DNA of 64,000 nucleotides from Schlesneria sp. (GCA_028291515.1 JAQGHU010000090.1:62001-126000); one strand, 5' to 3'; positions 41,936 to 51,792 are shown, counted from the stretch's first letter. A program made the numbers and translations. Notes: generated by a model not told the origin, from the sequence alone.

Positions 41936-42642
41936 CCGAGCAGCTGCTGTTTTGGGTGTTTGCAATTCTGACCTGCGGCGGCGCGGTCGCCGTCGTGGCA
42001 ACTCAAAACGTCGTTCGCATGGCGTTCTGGCTGGTCGTCTCGCTGGGTTCCGTCGCCGCGTTGTTCTTCTTGTTGCATGCCGACTTCCTCGGCGCGGCAC
42101 AACTGCTGATTTACGTCGGTGGGACCGTTGTTCTGCTGGTGTTCGGGGTGATGTTGACCGCCAGCGGGCACACGATTCGAGTTCAAGCTTCGCCAGCCGA
42201 AGTAATGCTCGGCAGTGGTGTGGGCCTGGTGTTGTTGTTCGTCCTGCTGTTCGGGATCAACTCTGTCGATTGGGCTGATGTGTCAGCTCGTATTCCGGCA
42301 GCGGGTGATTCGCCGGCTGTCGTCGATGAAACGCAGGATCGCCATCTGCGAGAACAACTTGCCAGTGCGACGACTCCCGAAGAGAAGGCGGCTGCCGAAG
42401 AGGCGATTCAAGCAGTGCATGCTCGTCGTCAATCGGGACGGACCGTTCGGCAGCTTGGACTGAGTTTCTATGGACTGCGACCCGAACGTGATTTGAATCA
42501 ACCTGCAGGTCAGTCATTGGCACCGGGGTATCTGTTGCCGTTTGAAATTATCTCGATCCACTTGTTGGTCGTGTTGATTGGTGCCGCCTATCTGGCACGA
42601 GCGAAGCGTCGGGCAACTTCCGGCCCTGGAGTGGACCTGTAG
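41932..42642 (+). CDS. nuoJ: NADH-quinone oxidoreductase subunit J
   Basis: A 236-residue complex I membrane subunit with five helices, including FWVFAILTCGGAVAVVATQNVVRMAFWL and QLLIYVGGTVVLLVFGVML. The core is typical. A loop after the third helix contains an extra, charged coiled-coil-like stretch (TTPEEKAAAEEAIQAVH, about residues 140-165) that is longer than in standard NuoJ. The last helix (YLLPFEIISIHLLVVLIGAAYLA) is conserved. It is coupled to nuoH by a 4-base overlap. Confidence 0.93.
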   Translation: MTEQLLFWVFAILTCGGAVAVVATQNVVRMAFWLVVSLGSVAALFFLLHADFLGAAQLLIYVGGTVVLLVFGVMLTASGHTIRVQASPAEVMLGSGVGLVLLFVLLFGINSVDWADVSARIPAAGDSPAVVDETQDRHLREQLASATTPEEKAAAEEAIQAVHARRQSGRTVRQLGLSFYGLRPERDLNQPAGQSLAPGYLLPFEIISIHLLVVLIGAAYLARAKRRATSGPGVDL

Positions 42643-42675
42643 TTCGGGTTCGGTCGCGGAAGTAGAGGTGATTTG

Positions 42676-42987
42676 ATGGGTGAAGTTGGACTGGAAGCTT
42701 ACCTGTTCGTCGGAGCAGTCCTGTTCGTCTGCGGCGTTGTCTGCATGGCAACCAAGCGGAACGGCATCGGCGTCCTCATGGGTGTTGAATTGGTTCTGAA
42801 TGGAGCCAACGTCAACTTCGTTGCTTTTTCACGCTATACGCCACTGGGCCTGGATGGTCAGGCAACGGCGTTGTTTGTGGTGGTGCTGGCTGCCGCGGAA
42901 GCTGCAGTCGCATTGGCCATCGCCTTGAACTATTACAACAACCACCTGACGATCGACGTGGATCGCGGCAACGAACTACAGGGTTAG
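42676..42987 (+). CDS. nuoK: NADH-quinone oxidoreductase subunit K
   Basis: A 103-residue three-helix subunit of the proton-pumping membrane arm. The start is at ATG 42676, with AGAGG upstream; an in-frame TTG directly before is less likely. GVLMGVELVLNGANVNFVAF and VLAAAEAAVALAIALNYYN carry the two conserved membrane glutamates (first in GVEL, second in AAEAAV) needed for proton transfer. Confidence 0.96.
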   Translation: MGEVGLEAYLFVGAVLFVCGVVCMATKRNGIGVLMGVELVLNGANVNFVAFSRYTPLGLDGQATALFVVVLAAAEAAVALAIALNYYNNHLTIDVDRGNELQG

Positions 42988-43043
42988 TTCTCCCGCGTTA
43001 CGACCACCGACTTTGACCTTTTTACGTCGTTCAACGAAGAATT

Positions 43044-45521
43044 ATGGACCATCAAGCAACCGGCGAAGTCCTGAAGAACCTGTTGACGGTAGCCTGGTTG
43101 TTGCCGCTCGCCGGGTTTGTCGCCGAAATCTACTGGCTGCGCTGGTCGAATCGACTCAGTAAGTCGTCCGCCCTGTGCGCCGTCGCCTGTATTGGAATCG
43201 GCTTCCTCTGCAGCGCATCTGCTTTGGTATATTGGGGCTGCCACACCGACTGGGCCGTGCTGAAGGCAGAGGAACACGCCGAGCACCACGATGCTGAAGT
43301 TCACGATCATCATGGCGAAGCGGCTTCCGCACATGCGGACCCAGCCGATGCCACCGCCGCCGTTGATGCGGCTCACGAGCCATTGGTCAACGGAGCCGGT
43401 CATCAACACGCTGCCGATGATCACAAGCACGACGAACACAAAGAATCACACGCCAACGCAGGCAAGGCCTATTCGGGAACTTTCTACAAGCTCGCCCAGT
43501 TCGGAAAGCTCAGTCTGTCCCTGGATTGGTACATCGACAGCCTGACGCTGATGATGTTTACGATGGTCACGTTTATCGCGACGTGCATCCATTTGTTCGC
43601 TATCGGCTACATGAAGGATGAGTTGACTGAGGAATACGAGGACCACCAAGTCCACACGAGCCACGGGCACTTCTCGCGTCCTGGCCGGTTCCATCGGTTC
43701 TTCTCGTATCTGTCGCTGTTCTGCTTCTCGATGCTCGGGCTGGTGCTGGCAGGCAATATCTTCCAGGTTTTCATCTTCTGGGAACTGGTTGGTATCTCCA
43801 GCTATCTGCTGATCGGATTCTACATCGAGCGGAAATCAGCCAGTAATGCCGCCAACAAAGCGTTCATCATGAACCGTGTCGGCGACTTCGGATTTCTGAT
43901 CGGGTTGATGATCCTGTGGACTTGGTGTGGGACGTTCCAGTTCGATAACACCGAAGCCGGACCCGGCCTGTTCACGATGATTCGTGGCACAGACGGTGTG
44001 ATGAAAGTCTCTGACGACGGCACACAGGTCTTCCTGCAGGATGCTCACGGTCATCGCCTGGAGAATGATGGCAAGCCTTCAAGCATCGGCTATCTGCTGC
44101 TGGTTGCCGCTGGGCTAGGAGTCTTCGCAGGGTGCATCGGAAAGAGTGCTCAGTTCCCGCTGCAAACGTGGTTGCCTGATGCGATGGAAGGCCCGACTCC
44201 TGTTTCGGCGCTGGTCCACTCGGCAACAATGGTCGCCGCAGGGGTCTATCTGGCGGCGCGGTTTTATCCCGTGTTTGTGCCTGAAGTGCTGCTGGTGATC
44301 GCGTACATCGGCTGTATCACACTCTTCGTCGCCGCCACAATTGCCCTCGTGGCGACCGACATTAAGCGAGTGCTCGCGTATTCGACAATCAGCCAACTGG
44401 GCTACATGATGCTGGCCATCGGCGTTGGCGGTTGGGGAGCAGGACTGTTCCACCTCATCACGCACGCCTTCTTTAAGTCGCTGATGTTCCTCTGCTCGGG
44501 TAGTGTCATCGCGGGTTGCCATCACGTGCAGGAAATGCCCCGCATGGGTGGCCTGCGACGCAAGATGCCGATCACCGCCTACACGATGTTGATCGGTGTG
44601 ATTGCGATCTCAGGTCTGGCGATCCCTGTGCTGAACATTGGCTTCTCTGGCTTCTATTCGAAGGATGCGATTGTCGCTTCGGCCTTGGCCTATTCCGAGC
44701 TGAATCCTGTCCATATCCTGCTGTTCATCACGCCACTGGTCACTGCCGGAATCACGGCGTTCTACATGTTTCGCCTGTGGTTCTTGACCTTCTACGGCGA
44801 ACCACGCGATCAGCATGTTTATGATCACTGTCACGAATCGCCACGAGTGATGACAACGCCGCTGATCGCTCTGTCGATCTTGGCGGCCACGTGTGCCTGG
44901 GGTTGGTTCCTGACGAGTGGTGCGGGTGAAGAAGGTCCGCTGTATCGCATGATCGCGTTCAGCGAGACTGTTCCAGCAACCGAACAAGTCAAATCACGCG
45001 GCCCTGCTCAAATCACTCTCCCGAGCCATCAAGGTCATCACAGTGACGTCCACAAGGTGCATGGTCAGGCCGGGATGTTGGCCTTGCTGGCGGCATTTGC
45101 GGGTTCGGCCTTTGCCTATGTGATCTACGGTGCCCGCGTCATCAATCCGAACGATATCCGACGTCAGTTCCCACAGGCCTACGACTTCCTGGTCGACAAG
45201 TGGCGGTTCGATGTGCTGTATGAGGCGATGTTCGTTCAGCCGGTTCATATCGTCTCGGCCTGGTGCGCCGGGTTCGATAAGAAGGTTCTCGATGTCATCC
45301 TGCACGCATCGGCATCGATCACGCTTGTTGTTTCCAAATGGGATCGATTGTTCGACGAGAACATGGTCGATGGGCTTGTGAATATGGTCGGTAACACGAC
45401 TCGTTCGGTCGGGTATTCGTTGAAGGTGGTTCAGACGGGAAGATTGCGACAATACGTGATGTGGATTGCGGTCGGTGTGGTGGTCCTGTTCGGCCTGCTG
45501 TTTACATCACTTCCTAAATAG
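43044..45521 (+). CDS. nuoL: NADH-quinone oxidoreductase subunit L, with His-rich insertion
   Basis: An 825-residue proton-pumping subunit, about 200 longer than usual (about 610-650). The antiporter core is intact: FWELVGISSYLLIGFY, FPLQTWLPDAMEGPTPVSALVHSATMVAAGVYL and GGLRRKMPITAYTMLIG. Extra material includes a loop after the second helix with 14 histidines between residues 78 and 136, plus a loop near residues 310-350 and a further His-containing segment (PSHQGHHSDVHKVHG) before the late helices. The C-terminal lateral helix is present. The insert may bind metal or tune proton entry (inference). Confidence 0.95.
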   Translation: MDHQATGEVLKNLLTVAWLLPLAGFVAEIYWLRWSNRLSKSSALCAVACIGIGFLCSASALVYWGCHTDWAVLKAEEHAEHHDAEVHDHHGEAASAHADPADATAAVDAAHEPLVNGAGHQHAADDHKHDEHKESHANAGKAYSGTFYKLAQFGKLSLSLDWYIDSLTLMMFTMVTFIATCIHLFAIGYMKDELTEEYEDHQVHTSHGHFSRPGRFHRFFSYLSLFCFSMLGLVLAGNIFQVFIFWELVGISSYLLIGFYIERKSASNAANKAFIMNRVGDFGFLIGLMILWTWCGTFQFDNTEAGPGLFTMIRGTDGVMKVSDDGTQVFLQDAHGHRLENDGKPSSIGYLLLVAAGLGVFAGCIGKSAQFPLQTWLPDAMEGPTPVSALVHSATMVAAGVYLAARFYPVFVPEVLLVIAYIGCITLFVAATIALVATDIKRVLAYSTISQLGYMMLAIGVGGWGAGLFHLITHAFFKSLMFLCSGSVIAGCHHVQEMPRMGGLRRKMPITAYTMLIGVIAISGLAIPVLNIGFSGFYSKDAIVASALAYSELNPVHILLFITPLVTAGITAFYMFRLWFLTFYGEPRDQHVYDHCHESPRVMTTPLIALSILAATCAWGWFLTSGAGEEGPLYRMIAFSETVPATEQVKSRGPAQITLPSHQGHHSDVHKVHGQAGMLALLAAFAGSAFAYVIYGARVINPNDIRRQFPQAYDFLVDKWRFDVLYEAMFVQPVHIVSAWCAGFDKKVLDVILHASASITLVVSKWDRLFDENMVDGLVNMVGNTTRSVGYSLKVVQTGRLRQYVMWIAVGVVVLFGLLFTSLPK

Positions 45522-45581
45522 TTTGCAGACGTTGCTCGTTCGACTGGTTGTTTCGGTCGGCGTTTCAAGAGATTGAGAATC

Positions 45582-47171
45582 ATGTTTAGTTCGGAATTTC
45601 TGCTGACAGCAATCGTGTTCCTGCCAGCGGTCTGGTCGCTCGGATTGCTGGCGTTTGATTCGCAGAACAAAGAAAGCATGCGCTACTGGACGGTGCTGGG
45701 AACCGCCCTGACGTTCGTGCTGACGCTGCAATTGTGGGGCAGTTTCGATCCAGCCCTGGCCACCATGCAGCACAAGTTTTCGGTTCCCTGGATCCCAACC
45801 TGGAACGTGAACTTCACGCTGGGTGTCGACGGCATCAGCCTGCCACTGGTCGTCCTGACTGGGCTGGTCAGCTTGCTCGCCGCGATCGCGTCGTGGAGCA
45901 TCGACAAGCACGTTAAGGGATACCTGATCCTCTTCCTGATCCTCGAAACGGGGATGATGGGCGTGTTCCTGTCGCTCGACTTCTTCCTGTTCTACGTGTT
46001 CTGGGAAGTGATGCTGCTGCCGATGTACTTCTTGATCGGCGTCTGGGGCGGTCCACGTCGTGAATACGCCGCCATCAAGTTCTTCCTGTACACTTTGGCG
46101 GGCGGCGTGCTGATGCTGATCGCCATGTTGATGTTCTACTTCAACGGCGGCATGTCGTTCGATCTGCTGGAATTGGCCAACATTGCGGCCGGCAAGGGCA
46201 AGGTTGCCAGCTTCAGCGAGACGCTGCAACTGGCTGCGTTTATCATGCTGTTCATCGGCTTTGCAATTAAATTGCCGTCGTTCCCGTTCCACACATGGTT
46301 GCCTGACGCCCACGTTGAAGCCCCGACCCCAATCTCGATGATCCTGGCTGGCGTGCTCTTGAAGATGGGTGGCTACGGCATCATTCGAATTGCGATGCCA
46401 CTATGCCCTTACGGGGCGCAATACTGTGCCTACTTCCTGGTGGCACTCGGCGTGTTCAGCATCATCTACGGTGCATTCGCTGCCATGGCTCAGACCGACT
46501 TCAAGCGACTTGTGGCCTACAGCTCAGTCAGTCACATGGGTTATGTGCTGCTGGGTTTAGCTGTCTGGCGTATTCAGGATGGCAAGACGTTCAACGCCGA
46601 CTACTGGGCGATGGGCATCAACGCCGCCATGTTCCAGATGATCGCTCACGGGATCTCGTCGACGGGCATGTTCTTTATGGTGGGTGTGCTTTACGACCGC
46701 GTTCATCACCGTGACCTGAACAAGTTCGGTGGGATTGCTCAGTTGATGCCTGAATACAGTGGCCTGGCTGCGGTGATCTTCTTCGCGGGTCTGGGACTGC
46801 CTGGCCTGTGTGGTTTCGTGGGCGAAATCTTCTCGGTGCTCAGTTGTTGGAACTTCGATCCGTTGCTGGCGATCATCGCAGCTTCGGGCGTCATTCTGAC
46901 TGCCGGTTACATCTTGTGGACCATGCAGCGAGTTTACCTGGGCCCCGAATATAAGGGTCCTCATCCTGAAGGAATCATTCCGTTCTTGCCACGAGAACGA
47001 CTGGTGGCTTACACACTGGTGATTCTTGCGGTCGTGCTGGGCGTGTTCCCGAACGTGCTCTTCAAACCGATGGATAAATCGATTTCCGGGCTGGTGCAAA
47101 GCATGTCGCACACTTACGACGCACATCACGGTGCCGCGGCAACGGTCCAAACGACACAGGTCACTCAATAA
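45582..47171 (+). CDS. nuoM: NADH-quinone oxidoreductase subunit M
   Basis: A 529-residue antiporter-like subunit. The start at ATG 45582 is preferred to the in-frame TTG three codons earlier. Landmarks include FWEVMLLPMYFLIGVWGG, PFHTWLPDAHVEAPTPISMILAGVLLKMGGYG, and FKRLVAYSSVSHMGYVLLGL. The conserved lysine and glutamate of the proton channel are in these segments. It has about 14 helices and is 60 bp downstream of nuoL. Confidence 0.96.
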   Translation: MFSSEFLLTAIVFLPAVWSLGLLAFDSQNKESMRYWTVLGTALTFVLTLQLWGSFDPALATMQHKFSVPWIPTWNVNFTLGVDGISLPLVVLTGLVSLLAAIASWSIDKHVKGYLILFLILETGMMGVFLSLDFFLFYVFWEVMLLPMYFLIGVWGGPRREYAAIKFFLYTLAGGVLMLIAMLMFYFNGGMSFDLLELANIAAGKGKVASFSETLQLAAFIMLFIGFAIKLPSFPFHTWLPDAHVEAPTPISMILAGVLLKMGGYGIIRIAMPLCPYGAQYCAYFLVALGVFSIIYGAFAAMAQTDFKRLVAYSSVSHMGYVLLGLAVWRIQDGKTFNADYWAMGINAAMFQMIAHGISSTGMFFMVGVLYDRVHHRDLNKFGGIAQLMPEYSGLAAVIFFAGLGLPGLCGFVGEIFSVLSCWNFDPLLAIIAASGVILTAGYILWTMQRVYLGPEYKGPHPEGIIPFLPRERLVAYTLVILAVVLGVFPNVLFKPMDKSISGLVQSMSHTYDAHHGAAATVQTTQVTQ

Positions 47172-47234
47172 TCAGCCGACTCCGAACTTGCGGAGCGGGC
47201 AGGCCGTCGGCCATCGAATTCGGTTGGGAACGTC

Positions 47235-48863
47235 ATGGATTTTCAGTCACTGTTTCAACAATTCCTCAGTGGGGGTGGCACGCTTCAGGCGTCCACGTAC
47301 CGCTCGCTGGTATTGTTCCTGCCAGAATTGATTCTGTGCGGTTCCATCGTGGCGATGCTGCTGGCTCGGTTGACGAGCCTCGACAAGTGCATCCCCACTC
47401 ACTGGTTCGCCTTGTTGGGTAGCTTGGGTGCGTTCATCGCCGTGCTGGCCCAGTTCTGGGAACTGAGTATTGATGGCCAGCCAAGCACACTGCTGTTCAC
47501 TGGCTTAGCAGTGCATGATGAGTTCTCGGTGTTCTTCCGTGGCTTTCTGTTGTTCTTCCTGGTGTTTGTGGTAGCGCTCACGGTTCTCAGCGGCATCCCC
47601 GATCAGGAAGACGCTCCTGACTTCTACACACTGCTGTGCGGTGCCGTTGTCGGTATGATGGTCATGAGCAGCGCGAACCATCTGTTGATGCTGTTCCTGG
47701 GCATCGAAATGGCGAGCGTTCCCAGCTACGCCATGACGGGCTTCCTGAAAGGTCGCCGTCAAAGCAGCGAAGCATCGCTCAAGTTCGTCGTCTATGGTGC
47801 TGGTGCAGCCGGGGTCATGCTGTTCGGGATCAGCCTGCTGGCCGGCCTGACTGGGACGGCCGAATTCGGATTATTGGGCGAACGTCTGCATTCTATTTTT
47901 GCGAACGGTTTCACGGCATCTCACCCGGAAGCACGAATTGCGATCCTGGCGCTGCTGATGATCTCTGTCGGCTTTGCGTTCAAGCTGTCGCTGGTTCCAT
48001 TCCACTTCTGGTGCCCAGACGCCTTCGAAGGGGCTCCGGCCGAAGTGGCAGGGTTCTTGTCGATCGCCTCGAAGGCCGCGGCCTTCGCGTTACTGGTTCG
48101 CTTCTGCATGAGTGTCACCGGTAGTGCAGCGGGCGTCGTGCAGGGATTGTCACTGACGATGGGGCTGGGCTTAGGCACGTTGGCCATCATTACGGCAACG
48201 TTCGGCAACATGGCAGCTTACTCGCAGACTAATGCCAAGCGAATGCTGGCCTATTCGACGATCGCTCACGCGGGTTACATGCTGATGGCCGTGTCAGCTT
48301 TGCTGGTCCTGCGATCGACGACGGGATCTGAGCTTGCCGCCAGTCCAGAACAGATGAAGCAAGCGATTGAAGGCCTGCTGTACTATCTCGCGGTGTACAT
48401 GTTCATGAATCTCGGTGCCTTCAGCATCATTGCTTTGATCCGTAATCAGACCTTCAGCGAAGAGATTGACGACTACAAGGGCTTGATCCAACAAGCACCA
48501 TTGCTGGCTGTCGGGATGGCAATCTGTCTGTTCAGCTTGGTCGGCATACCGCCGCTTGGTGGGTTCTACGGGAAGTTCTTTATCTTCGCGGCCGTGTTCG
48601 ATGCCACGCGAGTCCACTGGTTCATGTGGGTGGTGCTGGCCGCTGGTGGATTCAACACCGTGCTTAGCCTGTTCTATTACGTGCGACTTGCCAAGACGAT
48701 GTGTATGGATGTCCGTCCGGTCGATGCTCGACAGGTTTCAATGCCATCGAATTCGCCATCCGGGATGTACGTCCTGTTGGTGTGTGGGATGGTGCTGGTG
48801 CTGGGGGTCATTATTCAGCCTCTCAGCCGAGTGGCCAACCACGCAGCGGCAGCATTCTTCTGA
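47235..48863 (+). CDS. nuoN: NADH-quinone oxidoreductase subunit N
   Basis: A 542-residue antiporter-like subunit. GIEMASVPSYAMTGFLKGRRQSSEASLKFVVYGA, PFHFWCPDAFEGAPAEVAGFLSIASKAAAFAL, and NAKRMLAYSTIAHAGYMLMA match NuoN well. The protein spans the membrane about 14 times. It is the last nuo gene here, and the next gene begins two bases after its stop, suggesting co-transcription. Confidence 0.96.
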   Translation: MDFQSLFQQFLSGGGTLQASTYRSLVLFLPELILCGSIVAMLLARLTSLDKCIPTHWFALLGSLGAFIAVLAQFWELSIDGQPSTLLFTGLAVHDEFSVFFRGFLLFFLVFVVALTVLSGIPDQEDAPDFYTLLCGAVVGMMVMSSANHLLMLFLGIEMASVPSYAMTGFLKGRRQSSEASLKFVVYGAGAAGVMLFGISLLAGLTGTAEFGLLGERLHSIFANGFTASHPEARIAILALLMISVGFAFKLSLVPFHFWCPDAFEGAPAEVAGFLSIASKAAAFALLVRFCMSVTGSAAGVVQGLSLTMGLGLGTLAIITATFGNMAAYSQTNAKRMLAYSTIAHAGYMLMAVSALLVLRSTTGSELAASPEQMKQAIEGLLYYLAVYMFMNLGAFSIIALIRNQTFSEEIDDYKGLIQQAPLLAVGMAICLFSLVGIPPLGGFYGKFFIFAAVFDATRVHWFMWVVLAAGGFNTVLSLFYYVRLAKTMCMDVRPVDARQVSMPSNSPSGMYVLLVCGMVLVLGVIIQPLSRVANHAAAAFF

Positions 48864-48865
48864 CA

Positions 48866-49351
48866 GTGGAACGCAACGTGGACGCAGTTGAATCCCCCGC
48901 ACTCGCAACTCGCTCTCTCGGATCGCCCATGGCCTGCATCCAGCACAATACGCAGCTAAACCAACTCGTCGTCGACCTGAGCTGCAGCCTGCTGCAGTTT
49001 GTCGGCGAAGTCAGCCCCTGGTCGCCAGCCAATGCCGGTGCTGCTCGAGATGCCGTGGCCCGATTGCTGCAGCAGCAGAAGCACCATACTGAGCAGTTGA
49101 TCGACCTGCTGACCGAACGTCGCTGGCCAATCGAATTCGGGTTGTACCCCTCCGAATTCACGGACCTGCACTTTCTATCGCTGAAAGCGCTGCTGCCTCG
49201 AATCATCGAAAACCAGAACGCCATCGTCGCGGAATTGGACGAAGCGGCTCACACTTGCATCGACGATGTCGATGCAATCGGCATCCTGATGACTGTTCTT
49301 GCTGGCGAACGCCAAATTATCGCTGAACTGAAGACGCTGATTATCAGCTAA
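48866..49351 (+). CDS. Helical ferritin-like unknown protein co-located with nuo
   Basis: A 161-residue protein beginning at GTG 48866, two bases after the nuoN stop; an inner ATG at 48929 gives a shorter form. The body (IQHNTQLNQLVVDLSCSLLQFVGEV, KHHTEQLIDLLTERR, FLSLKALLPRIIENQNAIVAELDEA, ILMTVLAGERQIIAELKTL) is a predicted four-helix bundle of ferritin-like shape. The carboxylates and histidines are not spaced as in classic ferritins, so metal binding is uncertain. Function unknown; its position hints at a link with complex I (weak inference). Confidence 0.65.
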   Translation: MERNVDAVESPALATRSLGSPMACIQHNTQLNQLVVDLSCSLLQFVGEVSPWSPANAGAARDAVARLLQQQKHHTEQLIDLLTERRWPIEFGLYPSEFTDLHFLSLKALLPRIIENQNAIVAELDEAAHTCIDDVDAIGILMTVLAGERQIIAELKTLIIS

Positions 49352-49361
49352 ATTCATGATG

Positions 49362-49495
49362 GAAGAGGTTTGAAACACAGAGGCACAGAGAACACAGAGT
49401 TCAGAAGACGCGAAAGCAACGGTAAAGTGGCCAGAGTCTTCAACAATACTGTTCTTTCTCTGTTATCTCTGTGCCTCTGTGTTTCAAACCTCTTC
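49362..49495. terminator. Long inverted repeat between convergent genes
   Basis: A 29-bp perfect arm (49362-49390) pairs with 49467-49495 across a 76-base loop. Part of it is rich in CACAGAG/CTCTGTG. It can form a long stem on either strand between the nuo-linked gene and the VOC gene. Elements of this kind are often repeated in planctomycete genomes. Confidence 0.55.
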
Positions 49496-49512
49496 CGCTC
49501 GGCGGCGGCGTA

Positions 49513-49896
49513 TCACGAATCGACCGTCGAGTGTAAAGCGATTCGATTCCCCTCGCAGTCGATGATCACCGCGCGGAAGCCGTGAGGACCGATTGCGTGA
49601 ATTGATGTGATGATCGAACCGCCATTGGACTCGACCTTCGCCACCGCATCTCGAATTCGCTGGTCGACATTTAGATAGACCAGCGCACCCTTTGCAGAAA
49701 CCTCGGCAGCATTCTCGACGAGGCAACCTCCGTTGCCGTCTCCATGATCGAGCACGCAGAATGAGACTTCACCGAACTGCTCTTTGTGTACGGCAATACC
49801 AAGCACCGCCGCATAGAACTTCTGCGCTCGATCGAGATTCGCGACGGGAATGTCGACCCAGACCACTCGGTTCTTCAGGGAATTCAAATCGCTCAT
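49513..49896 (-). CDS. VOC-family (glyoxalase/dioxygenase-fold) protein
   Basis: A 127-residue protein of the vicinal-oxygen-chelate superfamily. NRVVWVDIPVANLDRAQKFYAAVLGI and SIHAIGPHGFRAVIIDCEGNRIALHS match the paired beta-alpha-beta-beta-beta modules. The first His position of glyoxalase I is replaced by Val-Asp, so classic glyoxalase activity is unlikely; some members act as resistance or sensor proteins. It lies downstream of glnS on the same strand, 95 bp apart. Confidence 0.85.
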   Translation of the reverse strand: MSDLNSLKNRVVWVDIPVANLDRAQKFYAAVLGIAVHKEQFGEVSFCVLDHGDGNGGCLVENAAEVSAKGALVYLNVDQRIRDAVAKVESNGGSIITSIHAIGPHGFRAVIIDCEGNRIALHSTVDS

Positions 49897-49991
49897 TGAT
49901 CTGTTTCCTTCTCGCTAATTCAGATGATTCGGCATTTGAACGAATCGAAAGTTATGCTGAAGCATAACCTACGCGGCTTTAGACGTTCGAA

Positions 49992-51683
49992 TCAGCCACC
50001 CTTCTTCTGAATCTTGGCCCAATCGTCTTTCAAGGTGACTGTGCGGTTGAAGACCAGTTTGTCGGGTTGAGTCTCTTTGTCAGCGCAGAAGTAGCCGAGT
50101 CGTTCGAACTGACATCGGTAGCCGGCCTTGGCTGTCGACAGTGACCGCTCAAGCTTCGCGTCGGGGACGATTGTCAGCGACTTGGGATTCAGGTGGCTCT
50201 TCCAATCATCGCCATCGGGGATGTCGGCGACATTGGCGATCGCGAACAAGTGATCGTAGAGTCGCACCTCGGCAGAGAGGGCATGTTCGGCCGAGACCCA
50301 GTGAATGGTCGATTTTACTTTGCGTCCGTCGGGGGCATTGCCGCCTCGCGTGGCCGGATCGTACGTGCAGCGAAGTTCGATGATCCCGCCTGTGGCCGGA
50401 TCTTTGACCGCTTCCTGGCAGGTGATCAGATAGGCCCAGCGCAGACGGACTTCTCGTCCAGGGGCCAATCGGAAGAACTGCTTCGGCGGATTCTCCATGA
50501 AGTCGTCCTGTTCGATGTACAGGACTTTCGAGAATGGCACCTGGCGAGTTCCGGCGGAGGGATCTTCCGGATTGTTCACCGCTTCGAGTTCGTCGACTTG
50601 ACCATCCGGATAGTTGGTGAGGACGACCTTCAATGGCTTCAGCACGGCCATCACGCGCGGTGCATTCTTGTTGAGGTCGGCTCGAACGGCATTCTCCAGC
50701 ACGACCATTTCGGTCAAGCCGTTGAATTTGGTCACGCCGATCTCATCACAGAAGGCTCGCATGGCGGCGGGCGTGTAACCCCGTCGCCGAATGCCTGCGA
50801 TCGTTGGCATGCGCGGATCGTCCCAACCGGTGACCGCTCCAGTCTCGACCAGTTCCAGCAGCTTGCGCTTGCTCATCATCGTGTGAGTCAAATTGAGCCG
50901 GGCGAACTCGATCTGTTGCGGATGATAGAGGTCCAGCACATCGATCAGCCAATCGTACAGCGGCCGATGGTTTTCGAACTCCAGAGTACAGATCGAATGC
51001 GTGATCTGTTCGATCGAATCGCTGTAGCCGTGAGTGAAGTCATACAGCGGATAGATGCACCACGTATCGCCGGTCCGATGATGGTCGGCATGGCGAATGC
51101 GATAGAGCAGGGGATCTCGCATGTTCATGTTCGGATGAGCCATGTCGACCTTGGCGCGCACGACGTACGTTCCATCAGCGAACTCGCCCTCGCGCATGCG
51201 TCGAAACAGGTCCAGGTTTTCGGCGGCAGGTCGATCGCGATCCTTGCTGTTCTTTCCAGGTTCGGTCAGCGTGCCGCGTTGCGAGCGAATCTCTTCGAGC
51301 GTCGAACTGTCGACGTAGGCGAGGCCTTTTTCCATCAGTTGCTCGGCATACTGATAAATCTGTTCGAAGTAATCTGACGCGTAGAACAATGCGTCCCATT
51401 CGAAGCCCAGCCAGCGGACGTCTTCCTGAATGGAGTCCACGTATTCGACATCCTCCTTTGTAGGATTGGTGTCGTCGAACCGCAGGTTGCACTTGCCGCC
51501 ATATTTCTTCGCGGTGCCAAAGTTCAAACAGATCGACTTGGCATGTCCGATGTGCAGGTAACCATTCGGTTCAGGAGGAAATCGCGTGTGGACTCGCCCA
51601 CCGAACTTACCACTGATGTTGTCAGCGTCGATGATTTCTTGAATGAAGTTGGTCGGTGCAGACGGAGTCTCGTCCGTGGACAT
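49992..51683 (-). CDS. glnS: Glutaminyl-tRNA synthetase
   Basis: A 563-residue class I synthetase charging tRNA-Gln. The HIGH motif is at 44-47 in [15 protein letters not shown], and the KMSKS-like motif is MMSKR at 269-273. The conserved [10 protein letters not shown] and the beta-barrel anticodon domain (after about residue 340, including [30 protein letters not shown]) are present. Its length is normal. It implies direct Gln-tRNA formation alongside or instead of the GatCAB route. Confidence 0.97.
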   Translation of the reverse strand: MSTDETPSAPTNFIQEIIDADNISGKFGGRVHTRFPPEPNGYLHIGHAKSICLNFGTAKKYGGKCNLRFDDTNPTKEDVEYVDSIQEDVRWLGFEWDALFYASDYFEQIYQYAEQLMEKGLAYVDSSTLEEIRSQRGTLTEPGKNSKDRDRPAAENLDLFRRMREGEFADGTYVVRAKVDMAHPNMNMRDPLLYRIRHADHHRTGDTWCIYPLYDFTHGYSDSIEQITHSICTLEFENHRPLYDWLIDVLDLYHPQQIEFARLNLTHTMMSKRKLLELVETGAVTGWDDPRMPTIAGIRRRGYTPAAMRAFCDEIGVTKFNGLTEMVVLENAVRADLNKNAPRVMAVLKPLKVVLTNYPDGQVDELEAVNNPEDPSAGTRQVPFSKVLYIEQDDFMENPPKQFFRLAPGREVRLRWAYLITCQEAVKDPATGGIIELRCTYDPATRGGNAPDGRKVKSTIHWVSAEHALSAEVRLYDHLFAIANVADIPDGDDWKSHLNPKSLTIVPDAKLERSLSTAKAGYRCQFERLGYFCADKETQPDKLVFNRTVTLKDDWAKIQKKGG

Positions 51684-51792
51684 GAAAAGCTTCCCTTATG
51701 TAATCGCCTTCGCCGGAACGGAGCGTCTGTCCGGCCGAAGGGGATTGTAATCAGAGAAGCGTGCGAAGATGAAGGCGAAGATAGAAGATCGG

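Noticed and set aside
49362-49495. Possible insertion-sequence ends or MITE
   Set aside because: Only 76 bp lie between the arms, no target-site duplication is visible, and placement between convergent stops favours a hairpin terminator.
50193-51377. A 394-residue plus-strand frame antisense to glnS
   Set aside because: It is the complement of a highly conserved synthetase and shows no domain; long antisense frames are common in such GC-moderate genes.
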